Assembly: GCF_024189315.1 (NCBI RefSeq)
Contig: NZ_JAIZEO010000007.1
Span: forward strand, 1-64,000
Length of the DNA stretch: 64,000 nucleotides
Direction of reading: 5' to 3'
Source: Halobacillus sp. A5
GTDB lineage: Bacteria > Bacillota > Bacilli > Bacillales > Halobacillaceae
In this document: positions 30,885 to 40,047 of the stretch, piece after piece
Layout: every line of letters starts with the position of its first letter
How positions within the stretch are numbered: position 1 is the first letter of the stretch
The notes under the pieces: generated by a model
Database searches by the model: none
Seen by the model: only the letters and a program-made list of their open reading frames with translations
Told to the model about the DNA's origin: nothing
Program-made: the position numbers and the translations under genes

Positions 30885-31919
30885 ATGAGAGCGGTACAAG
30901 TAACAGGCTATGGGGACGTAGATAGATTGAAGGTAGTCGACATTCCAACACCGGAACCGAAAGAACATGAAGTGCTGGTGAAAGTAAAGGCATGTGCCAT
31001 TAATAATACGGAAATCTGGATGAGAGAAGGCGCCTACGGAACCGGTTCTAAGTCTGGCTGGCGTCCGGAAGGCGTACAATTCCCTCGTACTCCCGGATCG
31101 GACATAACTGGAGAGATCGTTCAAGTCGGCACCCAGGTGGACGAAGGGTTGGTAGGGAAAAATGTAGTTCTGTTTCCTTTTACCTCTAGTGGAAAAGAAG
31201 GAACTGAACATATTTCAGAGGATATGTCTTTTATCGGGTCTGAATATGAGGGGGGTTATGCTGAATACGTCGTGTGGCCGGCAGATCTTTGTTTTGATAT
31301 GCCCTTATCAAGTTATTCAGAGAGCGCAGTTTTTTCCGTTAGCGGACTGACAGCCTGGCATATGAACAAACAGATTGATGTGAAGCCTGGAGAAACAGTT
31401 ATGGTCACAGGGGCCAATGGCGGCGTCGGATCATTAAATGTGCAAATTGCTTCTAAAGTCTTTGGAGCTGAGGTAATTGCCCTCATTGGTGATTTAGAGA
31501 GTGAAGAAAGATTGAAAGAATTAGGGGCCTCCCACGTACTATCTTACAGATCAGAGCATCTTGCAGAAGAAATTTTAGAAGTAAATGGGGGACCTATTGA
31601 CTCGGTCTTAGATGTAGTTGGAGATGCTTTGTTTTCCACATCGCTTCAGGTTCTGAAAAAGGGAGGAAAGTTCTGTATTTCCGGGTCTGCGGGCGGCCAG
31701 AGGACGGATCTTGATTTTAGAACCTTATATTTGAAACATATCACGATGTACGGCTCTGTGCTGGGGACTAGAGCAGAGTTCAAAGATATGCTTCATGCGA
31801 TCTCCGAAGGCAGAATCATGCCAGTCATTGATAAGAAATTTCCTTTAGAAAAAGCGCGGGAAGCTCAAGTTTACTTTAAGAATAAAGGGAAGTTAGGTAA
31901 GGTACTATTACTCCCTTAG
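30885..31919 (+). CDS. Zinc-independent alcohol dehydrogenase / quinone reductase-like (MDR)
   Basis: 344 residues. The N-terminal GroES-like half (MRAVQVTGYGDVDRLKVVDIPTPEPKEHEVLVKVKACAINNTEIWMREG) lacks the Cys/His zinc ligands of classic alcohol dehydrogenases. The cofactor motif VTGANGGVGSLNVQIAS (residues about 172-188) is the NAD(P)-binding AxxGGVG of the quinone-oxidoreductase branch. It is cytoplasmic and likely reduces quinones or enones with NADPH. GGGGATGATGTA precedes the ATG. It is monocistronic, with a terminator shared with the convergent adhA-like gene. Confidence 0.88.
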   Translation: MRAVQVTGYGDVDRLKVVDIPTPEPKEHEVLVKVKACAINNTEIWMREGAYGTGSKSGWRPEGVQFPRTPGSDITGEIVQVGTQVDEGLVGKNVVLFPFTSSGKEGTEHISEDMSFIGSEYEGGYAEYVVWPADLCFDMPLSSYSESAVFSVSGLTAWHMNKQIDVKPGETVMVTGANGGVGSLNVQIASKVFGAEVIALIGDLESEERLKELGASHVLSYRSEHLAEEILEVNGGPIDSVLDVVGDALFSTSLQVLKKGGKFCISGSAGGQRTDLDFRTLYLKHITMYGSVLGTRAEFKDMLHAISEGRIMPVIDKKFPLEKAREAQVYFKNKGKLGKVLLLP

Positions 31920-31947
31920 TGAATAAACCAGGATTGTAACCTATAGA

Positions 31948-31998
31948 AAAAAACACCCCCAAGTGTAAAAGTAATTTTTATTAATTGGGAGGTGTTTT
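31948..31998. terminator. Bidirectional terminator
   Basis: AAAAACACCCCCAA and TTGGGAGGTGTTTT form the stem, with A and T runs on both sides, between two convergent dehydrogenase genes. Confidence 0.8.
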
Positions 31999-32061
31999 AT
32001 TCATTCTCAGACCTTACTTATTGTATGGTGACGGGTTGCTGCATGATGATCAGCGATTACC

Positions 32062-33102
32062 TTAGATGGTGCTGGTGTCAATGACAAACCGATACTTCAC
32101 ATCAGAAGCTAATACACGTTTGTAGGCTTCATCAATTTCATCAGCTGAAATCACTTCAATTTTCGGCACTGCATTATGCTCCGCACAGAAATCCAACATT
32201 TCCTGAGTCTCTCGGACGCCGCCAATCAACGAGCCTGCGAAGGAGCGGCGGTGAGGGATAAGCGAGAACGCCTGAACGGCCAATGGTTCTGCCGGCGCAC
32301 CCACATTCACTAACGTACCATCCAGTGTTAACAGGGAGAGGTAAGCATTAATGTCGATCTGTGCACTGACTGTGTTAATGATCAGGTCAAAGGAGCTGGC
32401 GAGTTTAGTAAAGGTTTCCGGGTCAGTCGTTGCATAATAGCCTTCTGCCCCAAATTGTAAACCATCTTCCTCTTTGTTCAATGTGCGTGAAAGTACGCTC
32501 ACTTCGGCACCCATCGCGTGTGCAATCTGGACAGCCATATGACCGAGTCCGCCCATACCGACAACAGCCACTTTCTTACCCGGGCCGGCATTCCAGTGAT
32601 TTAACGGCGAAAAAGTCGTAATCCCGGCGCACAGTAATGGGGCAGCGACATCAAGCCCAATGTTGTCTGGGATTCTAAGAACGAAATCCTCTGTTACGAC
32701 GATGTGAGTGGAATATCCACCTTGAGTGGGCTCGCCGTATTTGTCAACGCCGGCATAGGTAGGAACATTTCCTTTAAGACAGTATTGTTCCTCCCCTTTT
32801 TGACAGTTCTCACATTCGCCGCACGAGTCAACCATACATCCGACGCCTACGCGGTCGCCGACCTTATACTTCGTTACTTTAGTTCCTACGTCAGTAACAA
32901 TTCCTGCAATCTCGTGTCCAGGGACGAGAGGATAGTTCACCTCACCCCAGTCTCCGTGAGCCGTATGGATATCGGAATGGCATATGCCTGCATATTTAAT
33001 TTCAATCAGCACATCATGTAAATCCAGATCGCGTCGCTCAATTTCGGCCGCTCGAAAGGGCTGGTCTGAACCGTCAACAGCTCTTGCTTTAGCAGTTATC
33101 AT
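32062..33102 (-). CDS. adhA: Zinc-dependent NAD(P)-alcohol dehydrogenase, AdhA-like
   Basis: 346 residues. Catalytic zinc ligands are Cys41 (GICHSDIH) and His63 with Glu64 (PGHEIAG). The structural zinc site is the four cysteines 94, 97, 100 and 108 (CGECENC...YC). The cofactor loop [13 protein letters not shown] is near residue 185. The sequence follows Bacillus AdhA closely ([41 protein letters not shown]). It should oxidise alcohols or reduce aldehydes in the cytoplasm. It is divergent from a MerR-type gene whose operator overlaps its promoter, as with AdhR in Bacillus, where the pair responds to aldehyde stress. Confidence 0.9.
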   Translation of the reverse strand: MITAKARAVDGSDQPFRAAEIERRDLDLHDVLIEIKYAGICHSDIHTAHGDWGEVNYPLVPGHEIAGIVTDVGTKVTKYKVGDRVGVGCMVDSCGECENCQKGEEQYCLKGNVPTYAGVDKYGEPTQGGYSTHIVVTEDFVLRIPDNIGLDVAAPLLCAGITTFSPLNHWNAGPGKKVAVVGMGGLGHMAVQIAHAMGAEVSVLSRTLNKEEDGLQFGAEGYYATTDPETFTKLASSFDLIINTVSAQIDINAYLSLLTLDGTLVNVGAPAEPLAVQAFSLIPHRRSFAGSLIGGVRETQEMLDFCAEHNAVPKIEVISADEIDEAYKRVLASDVKYRFVIDTSTI

Positions 33103-33181
33103 TCAAAAACCTCCATCAAAAATTATAGTATTCCAAAGAAAATAATAGAATTCCATTCATTCTTTTTTCCCTTACAAAACC

Positions 33182-33212
33182 ATGTTAATCCTTAGAGTTA
33201 ACTCTAGGTCAA
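33182..33212 (-). promoter_or_regulatory. MerR-type promoter of the adhA-like gene
   Basis: On the minus strand, TTGACC (33207-33212) and TAACAT (33182-33187) are separated by 19 bases that contain the perfect palindrome TAGAGTTAACTCTA (33193-33206). A long spacer filled by a dyad is the hallmark of MerR-activated promoters. Confidence 0.8.
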
Positions 33213-33280
33213 GCGATAACATTATATTTTTAAAAGTGCCGACGACTTTGACATCCAGCATACACCATGCTAAGTTTTTT

Positions 33281-33311
33281 ATGAATTTAGAGTTAACTCG
33301 AGGTCTAATCG
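33281..33311 (+). promoter_or_regulatory. Second MerR-type promoter, in front of the merR gene
   Basis: ATGAAT (33281-33286), 19 bases holding TAGAGTTAACTCGA (33288-33301, one change from the palindrome) and TAATCG (33306-33311). It drives the merR-type gene toward the right. Confidence 0.65.
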
Positions 33312-33329
33312 AGAAAGGAAGATAAAAAA

Positions 33330-33734
33330 GTGAAAACATATTCGATCAGCGACGTTGCGAAAGAATTAAATCTTACGGTGTATACTTTGCGTTACTACGA
33401 CAAGGAGGGACTCCTGCCATTTGTCGAAAGGACAGACAGCGGAAGACGCTTGTTTAAAGAAAACGATATCGAAGCTTTGAAAGTGATTGAATGTCTCAAA
33501 TCTACCGGAATGCCTATTAAAGAGATTAAAAGTTTCATTGATTGGTGCGGGGACGGGGATGCCACGCTGCAGCAAAGATATAACATGTTTATCGAACGCA
33601 AAGCGACGGTGGAAGCCCAGCTTGCAGAATTAAATAAGACGATGGAAGTGATCGAGCATAAATGCTGGTACTACAAGACAGCTTTGGAAGCTGGCACGGA
33701 AGACATTCATAAAGACGATAAAATAGAGGTTTAG
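33330..33734 (+). CDS. adhR: MerR family regulator, AdhR/NmlR-like
   Basis: 134 residues. The MerR winged helix is at residues 1-70 (YSISDVAKELNLTVYTLRYYDKEGLLPFVERTDSGRRLF...), followed by a coiled-coil dimerisation helix and a short tail. Cys residues occur in ECLKSTGMP, DWCGDGD and EHKCWYY; the NmlR/AdhR group uses one conserved Cys to sense electrophiles. The start is GTG 33330 after GAAAGGAAG. The twin operators in the intergenic region suggest that it controls itself and the adhA-like gene. The name is by homology and context. Confidence 0.85.
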   Translation: MKTYSISDVAKELNLTVYTLRYYDKEGLLPFVERTDSGRRLFKENDIEALKVIECLKSTGMPIKEIKSFIDWCGDGDATLQQRYNMFIERKATVEAQLAELNKTMEVIEHKCWYYKTALEAGTEDIHKDDKIEV

Positions 33735-33749
33735 TATACTCATTGATTG

Positions 33750-33799
33750 AAAACCATTTATCATTCATACGTCATATGTATGATAAATGGTTTTTATTA
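33750..33799 (+). terminator. Terminator after the merR gene
   Basis: AAAACCATTTATCAT (33750-33764) pairs with ATGATAAATGGTTTT (33780-33794), followed by T. The following stretch to 33972 holds nothing I can support. Confidence 0.8.
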
Positions 33800-33972
33800 T
33801 GGGCACTTATAAGGGGAATAGAAAAACAACACTTAAACGGGCAGCCGACTTATAACAATGGTTTGATTCCTTTTGTGTTTGTGAAATAGGGGGATATTAC
33901 TTTCTTTTTCACTGGAAAAACCGCTATAGAATTGGTTGAAGGTTTACTTAGTAAAATAAACTCTATGGAAAA

Positions 33973-33998
33973 TGAAACCATTTACGTTTGCTTCCGTA
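33973..33998 (+). promoter_or_regulatory. Sigma-W-type ECF promoter
   Basis: TGAAAC (33973-33978), 16 bases, CGTA (33995-33998). The flanks resemble those at 22301 (GGAAAATGAAACCATTT and AAGTGAACGTTTT). It precedes the broken small ORF at 34111 and the gene at 34242. Confidence 0.7.
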
Positions 33999-34110
33999 AT
34001 TGAAGTGAACGTTTTTTCTTAATAGAAGATAAGACTTTAATAAAGTTACCAAACAAGAGAATGCTCATTCACCTTTGTCGCTTTATCCGATGTTGAGGGG
34101 AGGATTAAAT

Positions 34111-34214
34111 ATGCGTTTATTGTTCTCTCCGGGTAGTTTTCATGTAGGATCTTTCAACTGGTTTTATTAGTCAGTTTAATTGCTTTAGTGTACGAATTGG
34201 GTTCTTTATTTTAA
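34111..34214 (+). pseudogene. Very small membrane-protein ORF, frameshifted
   Basis: ATG 34111 has GAGGGGAGGA upstream and reads MRLLFSPGSFHVG. From about 34150 the hydrophobic text continues in another frame, FQLVLLVSLIALVYELGSLF, to a stop at 34214. One indel would restore a protein of about 35 residues with one membrane segment. This is weakly supported because of its size. Confidence 0.35.
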
Positions 34215-34241
34215 TGGTTAAACGAATGAAGGGGAGAGGAT

Positions 34242-34877
34242 ATGAAACGAGGGATAATGGTTTTTTTAGCTGTGCTGGGAGCTATAGTCTTACTCATTGG
34301 CGGCATAATAGTTGTGTTTATAATATCGATGACTCCGGATGCAGAGAAAGAAGAAAAAGTAACAAAGCAGGCCGAGGAGTACATGAGCAAGCACTTTGAT
34401 CATGAGTTTAAAATCTACGATACGTTGTTTGACAACATGGGGAATTTCGAGTTTGAGTATGCAGCAAAGGTAAGAGACATAGAAGATGAGATTGACTTTC
34501 TTGTCTATGAAAGTGGAACGACTTCATCGATGACGGATACATATGCTTCAGAAAAATGGACGAAACAGTTAGAAGAGGAACTGGAACGTGATGTGCGTGA
34601 GACCTTTAAGGATTCCCACCGTTTTTTTGTGTACCTGGATCCGCGAGAAGGGCCAAAGTTGAGTTTAGAGCATCCAGGCACATATGAAGAGGCTGAAATT
34701 GAACCAGCCATCCATATTGAGGTAGCTCGTGAAAGAAATGATGAAGATGAAGAGCTGGTGAATGGGTTTGTCGATGTAATGAAGGAGCGAGATCTCCTAA
34801 CAGATGGGAAGGTGTTCCTGGACTATATTGCTAATGGCGGAGAAATCCTGGATGACTCCTTAATTGTAGAATTTTAG
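34242..34877 (+). CDS. Membrane-anchored protein of unknown function
   Basis: 211 residues. A single N-terminal membrane segment (GIMVFLAVLGAIVLLIGGIIVVFIISM) is followed by an acidic soluble domain of about 180 residues with KVTKQAEEYMSKHFDHEFKIYDTLFDNMGNFEFEYAAKVRD, resembling YfjL-type lipoprotein-like proteins of Bacilli. GGGGAGAGG precedes the ATG. The sigma-W-type promoter at 33973 is the nearest visible promoter. I cannot assign a function. Confidence 0.7.
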   Translation: MKRGIMVFLAVLGAIVLLIGGIIVVFIISMTPDAEKEEKVTKQAEEYMSKHFDHEFKIYDTLFDNMGNFEFEYAAKVRDIEDEIDFLVYESGTTSSMTDTYASEKWTKQLEEELERDVRETFKDSHRFFVYLDPREGPKLSLEHPGTYEEAEIEPAIHIEVARERNDEDEELVNGFVDVMKERDLLTDGKVFLDYIANGGEILDDSLIVEF

Positions 34878-34975
34878 TTGTTTTAGTCCGGTGGTTTTTG
34901 ATGGAGATGACGGTAAAAAGAAGGATGTTAAAGCCAGCCATGGAAGATAGAAGAATCAGGTCAATTCCTCATTCT

Positions 34976-35875
34976 CTATTCATACTTCCATTCACACGTC
35001 ATTAATAGCTGGTTTTCCTTTAATTCCGCAGAAAGGCTGCCATTCATTTTTTCCATGAGACTTTTTGCAATAGGTAAACCGAGCCCTGTGCCTTTCTCAG
35101 CTCTTGTATGATCTGCTTTATAGAAACGGTCAAATAGGTGCTGCACATCTTGTTCTTTCAAATCCTTCACGGTGTTCCTGACGATCAGCTGAACAGACTG
35201 ATCCACCTGTTTCAGCTCGACTGAAACGTGGCCGGTGGAATGCCTGATGGCGTTAACAATTAAATTTTCGAGTACTCGTTTGACCGCCGATGGGTCTGTA
35301 GTCAGCAAGAAGCCGTGATCTGGTATATGAATGGCAGGCTCTAGGTTTTTTTGATGGAACTCTTCGTAAAACCCTAATAATACTTCTAATGTCAACGAAT
35401 TTAAATTGATCTCTTCCAACTTTAAAGGGTAATCGATTTGGTCGATCACAGATAACTCAAAAAATTCCTCAAGTAGTGTCTTTAATCTTTGTGCGTTAGC
35501 TTTAATGATGCCTGTGTACTCTTGCTTTACTTCTTTGGTGATTTCATCCGATTCAAGGAATTGGATATAACCGAGGATTGAAGTGGCAGGCGTACGTATG
35601 TCATGTGAAATATAGGAGATGGCCTGTTTTAATTCGTTTTCAGAGGACCGTTTTTCTGCTTCTGCTTTCTGGGTTAAGTCAATTTGTTTATTTATTTCGA
35701 CTGCCAGCTGCTCTACTTCTTTATCATAGTAGCTGATGTCTATTTTCTTAGAAGTTACTTCATTGTTTAGTTCACTGAGCTGGCGGGCGGCACGTTTAAG
35801 TTCCCTTTTTAATAAATAGCAGCGGGTGAGCAGCACGAACAATACCACTAATAGTAAAATTGTTATAAACATCAT
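34976..35875 (-). CDS. Sensor histidine kinase with one TM segment
   Basis: 299 residues. One N-terminal hydrophobic segment (FITILLLVVLFVLLTRCYLL), a coiled coil at residues 25-85, the HisKA H-box SHDIRTP with His91, and the HATPase domain with N-box ENLIVNAIRHS and GTGLGLPIAKSLMEKM. There is almost no extracellular part, as in intramembrane-sensing kinases that work through an ABC transporter. It is the last gene of the operon: response regulator, ATPase, permease, kinase. Confidence 0.93.
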   Translation of the reverse strand: MMFITILLLVVLFVLLTRCYLLKRELKRAARQLSELNNEVTSKKIDISYYDKEVEQLAVEINKQIDLTQKAEAEKRSSENELKQAISYISHDIRTPATSILGYIQFLESDEITKEVKQEYTGIIKANAQRLKTLLEEFFELSVIDQIDYPLKLEEINLNSLTLEVLLGFYEEFHQKNLEPAIHIPDHGFLLTTDPSAVKRVLENLIVNAIRHSTGHVSVELKQVDQSVQLIVRNTVKDLKEQDVQHLFDRFYKADHTRAEKGTGLGLPIAKSLMEKMNGSLSAELKENQLLMTCEWKYE

Positions 35876-35895
35876 ATCCTCACACGCTGCCTTTC

Positions 35896-36645
35896 TTATT
35901 TGATTTCTTTCTTATGAAAAATGTAGCTTCCTATAATGCCGGACGTAATAAACGTTATGACTGGAATGAGTACCATTATAAATACTTCCTTGCCGTCCAG
36001 CTGACTGATGTTAACAATATCATAGATCAGTCTGAATACTGAATGATTAATGATAGGTTCTAAGAAAGAGACTTTAGCAGCTAATACCTGCAGGGGCCAA
36101 TCCACCAATAAGAACATAAACAGTAAGAATCCAATCGTTTTTCCACTATCAGAAAAAATCGTAGCAAAAATAGCCATGATGGAAGCAAAGGCTGCTCCGT
36201 AGAGTGCAATCAGGCCGCTTGTTTGTAAATAGAAAGCCAAATCAGGCATACCGGCAAACCCAAAATAAACCGTGCTGGCTCCTGTCATGAATAAAGGTAA
36301 TAGTAATGATAGGATGACGGCACCCACGGAAAACATAGACAGCTTAGCGAAGTAAATCCGCCCCCTGCTGTTACCTGAAGAGACAATGCTTTTCATCGTA
36401 CCCATCGAGTACTCACTTGTGATAAAAAATCCTGCAAGAATGCTTGGGATCAGTTTTATGATGTCCGTATGAATTCCAAGCACATTATTGAGGTGGTACT
36501 CGCTGACGGTAGGAAGGCCAGTATCTGTATTGTCAAACTCCAGAAGAGGAAATAGGACCGCAACACTGATTAACAGCAGTGTTAGTACCCGAAACGACTG
36601 ATCTTTCGTTAATTTAAACCATTCAGATTTGATTAAATTACTCAT
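35896..36645 (-). CDS. ABC-2 type permease (BcrB/lantibiotic-immunity type)
   Basis: 249 residues from the ATG at 36645, which overlaps the ATPase stop as ATGAGTAA; a longer upstream frame is unlikely. The N-terminus MSNLIKSEWFKLTKDQSFRVLTLLLI and the first outer loop are those of ABC-2 permeases of the LanE/LanG/BcrB group. Six hydrophobic segments are visible, with coupling region SEYSMGTMKSIVSSGNSRGRIYFAKL. It probably exports or expels a peptide antibiotic together with the ATPase. Confidence 0.9.
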   Translation of the reverse strand: MSNLIKSEWFKLTKDQSFRVLTLLLISVAVLFPLLEFDNTDTGLPTVSEYHLNNVLGIHTDIIKLIPSILAGFFITSEYSMGTMKSIVSSGNSRGRIYFAKLSMFSVGAVILSLLLPLFMTGASTVYFGFAGMPDLAFYLQTSGLIALYGAAFASIMAIFATIFSDSGKTIGFLLFMFLLVDWPLQVLAAKVSFLEPIINHSVFRLIYDIVNISQLDGKEVFIMVLIPVITFITSGIIGSYIFHKKEIK

Positions 36646-37561
36646 GGGGCACACCCTTAACCCGGGTGGAGAAATAAGACTCAAGATCTTCTCCCATCGG
36701 CATGAATTCTTCGATAATCAGATTTTGGCTGGTCAGCGTCTGAGAAATTTCACCTGGAGCATCGAGGAAGTCAAACAATTTAATGGCCCCATCCGGCATC
36801 ACTTCAAAGTTCTTTGTTTTAAGGTGGCTTTCGATTACAGCTGCTGCTTTGTTTGGAGCATTTACCTTAATATGAAGGTATTGCTGGCATTTTTTATTCA
36901 ACTCTTTAAGGGACAACTGTTCGATCAATTTTCCGTTATGAATAATTCCGTAATGAGTGGCTAGTAAATGCAGCTCACTCAATATGTGGCTGGAAATTAA
37001 GATCGTGATACCGTGTTCCTGGTTAAGTTTCTTCAGTAAGCCTCGTATTTCAACGACGCCCATTGGATCTAGTCCATTAATAGGTTCATCAAGAATGAGG
37101 AATTCTGGATCTCCCAGTAAAGCAATGGCTATTCCTAATCGCTGCTTCATCCCTAATGAGAAGTTTTTAGCTTTCTTCTTCCTTGTCTCCTGTAAACCTA
37201 CGAGAGTAAGTGTTTTTTCTACACAATCTTTCCCTGGGATGCCTTTTAACAAACGATGGGCTTCTAAGTTTTCAGCTGCCGTCATATTGGGATATAAAGC
37301 TGGTCCCTCAATGATTGTACCGATTCGCTTTCTCGCTTGGATCAAATCGCTCTCACTGCTCTGCCCAAATAACTCCACGCTGCCATTGGTCGGTTTGGCC
37401 AGCCCGCATATGAGCCGGATCAAGGTCGATTTCCCAGCTCCATTTTGTCCGATAAAGCCATAAATGTCTCCTTGCTTAATCGAAAGGTTCACTTTACTCA
37501 CTGCCAGATTATCCTTGTATTTCTTTGACAAATCGTTGGTCTTAAGTACATATTCATTCAT
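36638..37561 (-). CDS. ABC transporter ATP-binding protein (BcrA type)
   Basis: 307 residues. Walker A is GQNGAGKST near residue 38, the signature is FSLGMKQRLGIA, Walker B is FLILDEPINGLDPMG and the H-loop is SSHILSEL. This is the layout of BcrA/LanF ATPases. The C-terminal 90 residues are the usual accessory domain. GGAGGGAAAAGC precedes the ATG. It lies between the response regulator and permease genes in an antimicrobial-peptide-type sensing and detoxification module. Confidence 0.94.
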   Translation of the reverse strand: MNEYVLKTNDLSKKYKDNLAVSKVNLSIKQGDIYGFIGQNGAGKSTLIRLICGLAKPTNGSVELFGQSSESDLIQARKRIGTIIEGPALYPNMTAAENLEAHRLLKGIPGKDCVEKTLTLVGLQETRKKKAKNFSLGMKQRLGIAIALLGDPEFLILDEPINGLDPMGVVEIRGLLKKLNQEHGITILISSHILSELHLLATHYGIIHNGKLIEQLSLKELNKKCQQYLHIKVNAPNKAAAVIESHLKTKNFEVMPDGAIKLFDFLDAPGEISQTLTSQNLIIEEFMPMGEDLESYFSTRVKGVPHE

Positions 37562-37654
37562 CGAGCTTTTCCCTCCTGTTCTTTTTCTACGTGTACAACA
37601 TTTACTATACGGAGGAAAACATAAGAAAAGCTTAAGATAATTCTTAAGAAAACC

Positions 37655-38335
37655 TTAAGATTTAAGCTTGTAGCCCATCCCCCAAACCGTTTCGATATAC
37701 TCTTCTTCGGGAGCGGCCTTTAAGAGCTTACTTCTTAGATTACTCATATGAACATTAATTGTATTATCATCCCCGTAGAATTTCTCATTCCATACGCTTT
37801 CGAATAGATTGGCTTTAGTAAACACCTTTCGCGGCGAGGAAATCAGGAGTAAGAGAATGTCATATTCCCGCATGGTTAACTTCAGTGTCTTCCCATTCAC
37901 TGCAGCGGTCTTAAGATCCACATCAACTACAAGGTTTTTGTGAACCAATTGCTGGGAGGCTTGTACGTCCATTTGTTGATATCTTCTTAAGCAAGAATCA
38001 ATCCGGGCAGAAACCTCATCTACATCGAAGGGTTTGGTTATATAGTCATCTGCTCCCGCCCTTAAAGTGTCAACTTTTGTTTGTGTTTCCTGTTTGGCAG
38101 AAATGATAATAACGGGAACGTTGTTTAGTTTCGTAAGGATTTCTTCACCAGTCAGGCCGGGAAGCATGAGATCAAGCAGAACCATGTCCCAGTTCTGTCT
38201 TTCTAAATACAGGACGGCCTCCGTACCTGAATAGGCCGGCTTTGGGGTATAGCCATTTTTTAAAATAATATTACACAGTAATCGATTAATATCGTTATCG
38301 TCTTCTACTACTAAAATGTTGATCGATTCATTCAT
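37655..38335 (-). CDS. OmpR/PhoB family response regulator
   Basis: 226 residues. The receiver domain (residues 5-120) has the acidic pair EDD at 11-13 and the phospho-acceptor Asp55 in LLDLMLPG, with the conserved lysine in TKPFDVDE. The winged-helix Trans_reg_C domain follows (LKLTMREYDILLLLISSPRKVFTKANLFESVW, DDNTINVHMSNLRSKL). The gene is first in the operon with its ABC transporter and kinase; the 90-base gap to the ATPase gene may hold a target site. Confidence 0.95.
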   Translation of the reverse strand: MNESINILVVEDDNDINRLLCNIILKNGYTPKPAYSGTEAVLYLERQNWDMVLLDLMLPGLTGEEILTKLNNVPVIIISAKQETQTKVDTLRAGADDYITKPFDVDEVSARIDSCLRRYQQMDVQASQQLVHKNLVVDVDLKTAAVNGKTLKLTMREYDILLLLISSPRKVFTKANLFESVWNEKFYGDDNTINVHMSNLRSKLLKAAPEEEYIETVWGMGYKLKS

Positions 38336-38640
38336 CTTACTTCATCCTCACAGTAGATATAATCATTTCAATCTTAATTATAATCGAACACTCGTAGGTG
38401 TAAAACTAGCATAATTAATATAGGTATGGATGTTCTTTAATCCATTATGTCCATTTGGATTTGGGCTTTAGATAACCTTTATAATTCCTACAGACGGCAG
38501 CTTCAAGTCTACTTCATTAAAAATTTTGCAGCTGATGCCAACTGCTGTGTGCACTTTGATCAGAGGCTGCAATAATATACTATATAGAAAATGAAGTCAG
38601 ATGTAAGATGACTGAAGAACACTGTGAAAGGAGTTTCTTC
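38336..38640. other. Intergenic interval between divergent operons
   Basis: No open frame with a ribosome binding site, no repeat and no convincing hairpin is visible. It must contain the divergent promoters of the response-regulator operon and the LysE gene, but I cannot place either with confidence. Confidence 0.5.
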
Positions 38641-39216
38641 ATGAATTTTACATCTTTCTTATTGTACTGTTTTGTAATCACGTTTACCCCAGGCCCTACC
38701 AACATTGTCATCTTGTCCACCACTCACAATTTAGGGACGAAAAAAGCAATGAACTATACGTATGGTGCAACGATGGCGTTTGGGCTGCTGCTTGCGATAT
38801 CAGCGATGCTGAATGCGGTCCTCATGACGATCATACCTAAAATTCTAATTGTTATGCAGATCCTTGGAAGCGTCTATATGCTTTATTTAGCTTATCAAAT
38901 CTACAGGATGGATGCCTCGAAGCCGTCAGTCCAGCAGACGGGTACCTTTATGTCGGGATTCCTGATGCAGTTCCTCAATCCTAAGGTGATTCTTTTTACA
39001 ATGACGGTGCTTCCCAGCTTTATTTTGCCGCACTATATTTCAACACCTGCTGTGACAGTAAGTGTTATAGTTATTACAATCATTGGTTTCATGGCGTTTA
39101 CGACGTGGGTCCTGTTTGGTACGATTTTCAAAAGAATGTTAAGCAAATACAACAAAGCTGTGAATGTACTTATGGCGCTGTTTCTAGCTTATTCAGCCGT
39201 CATGCTGTGGATTTAG
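38641..39216 (+). CDS. LysE/RhtB family amino-acid exporter
   Basis: 191 residues from ATG 38641, set by GAAAGGAG eight bases upstream; a frame starting 33 bases earlier has no site. LLYCFVITFTPGPTNIVILSTTHNLG is the family signature (PGP motif), and six hydrophobic segments follow, with MQFLNPKVILFTMTVLPSF in the middle. Members export amino acids or their analogues from the cytoplasm. An AraC-type gene follows after nine bases, a frequent pairing, and probably regulates it. Confidence 0.92.
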   Translation: MNFTSFLLYCFVITFTPGPTNIVILSTTHNLGTKKAMNYTYGATMAFGLLLAISAMLNAVLMTIIPKILIVMQILGSVYMLYLAYQIYRMDASKPSVQQTGTFMSGFLMQFLNPKVILFTMTVLPSFILPHYISTPAVTVSVIVITIIGFMAFTTWVLFGTIFKRMLSKYNKAVNVLMALFLAYSAVMLWI

Positions 39217-39225
39217 GGGAGAGAG

Positions 39226-40032
39226 GTGAGTGAATTGGAGAATTTCATATATAAGAAATCAGCAGATATTACCGCGTTATCCGCGAGTATTCATGAGTTC
39301 ACTTATAAGAAGCACGCGCATGAAGAGTATGCCATCGGCGTCACTCTCCGCGGTATCCAGCATTACCATCTCGACGGAAGTCTGCAATTGTCCTACCCGC
39401 AGGGCGTGATGCTTTTTAATCCGGAACAGGCCCATGACGGAATGGCCCATGATGAGACCGGACTGGATTATGTAATGTTATATATTAAGCCGGAGATGCT
39501 GTTGGAAGCTCTTGAGACGAAGGACATGGTGCGTTTTCCAGCGCCGATTGTGTATGATCATCGGCTGGAGCAGAGGATTGTAAACCTGGCACATGCGATA
39601 TTAGGGGAAAAGGATGAAGCTTTGTGCAGTGAATTATTTTTATCTCTCACAGACGGTCTTACGCAAACAAATTTCACGACAGACTATGCGAATGAAAGCT
39701 CAAGAATAAGTAAATCCAAAGAGATTATTCATGCCAGCCTGGAAACAGGGCTGAAGCTTGAGAAAATCTCTCAAGAGCTCGGCTTGTCCAAATACCAGTT
39801 CATTAGATTGTTCAAGACTCACACAGGAATTTCTCCCTACCAGTACTATCTTAATGGGAAAATTGAACGGGCCAAGCAGATGATTGAGAAAAGCGGGGAT
39901 ATCTATTCAGCCGTAGCTGAGTGTGGTTTTGTCGATTTAACTCATTTAAATAAGCACTTTAAAAGCGTGTACGGGACCACAGCTTTTGAATATAAATCGT
40001 ATGTCCATGGTGGACACATTGAACTTGTTTAG
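39226..40032 (+). CDS. AraC family transcriptional regulator
   Basis: 268 residues. The N-terminal cupin (AraC_binding) part has HEEYAIGVTLRGIQHYHLDGS and LFNPEQAHDG. The C-terminal double helix-turn-helix is LKLEKISQELGLSKYQFIRLFKTHTGISPYQYYLNGKIERAKQMI...FVDLTHLNKHFKSVYG. GTG 39226 is used here; TTG 39235 is also possible with the GAGAGGTGAG site. It follows the lysE-type exporter gene and is probably its activator, with an amino acid or metabolite as ligand. Confidence 0.9.
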   Translation: MSELENFIYKKSADITALSASIHEFTYKKHAHEEYAIGVTLRGIQHYHLDGSLQLSYPQGVMLFNPEQAHDGMAHDETGLDYVMLYIKPEMLLEALETKDMVRFPAPIVYDHRLEQRIVNLAHAILGEKDEALCSELFLSLTDGLTQTNFTTDYANESSRISKSKEIIHASLETGLKLEKISQELGLSKYQFIRLFKTHTGISPYQYYLNGKIERAKQMIEKSGDIYSAVAECGFVDLTHLNKHFKSVYGTTAFEYKSYVHGGHIELV

Positions 40033-40047
40033 AGAGGAGAACGGAGG

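Noticed and set aside
33801-33856. Possible third octamer array (CACTTAT-like words)
   Set aside because: Spacings are 26 and 17 bases, not 20, and the words differ.
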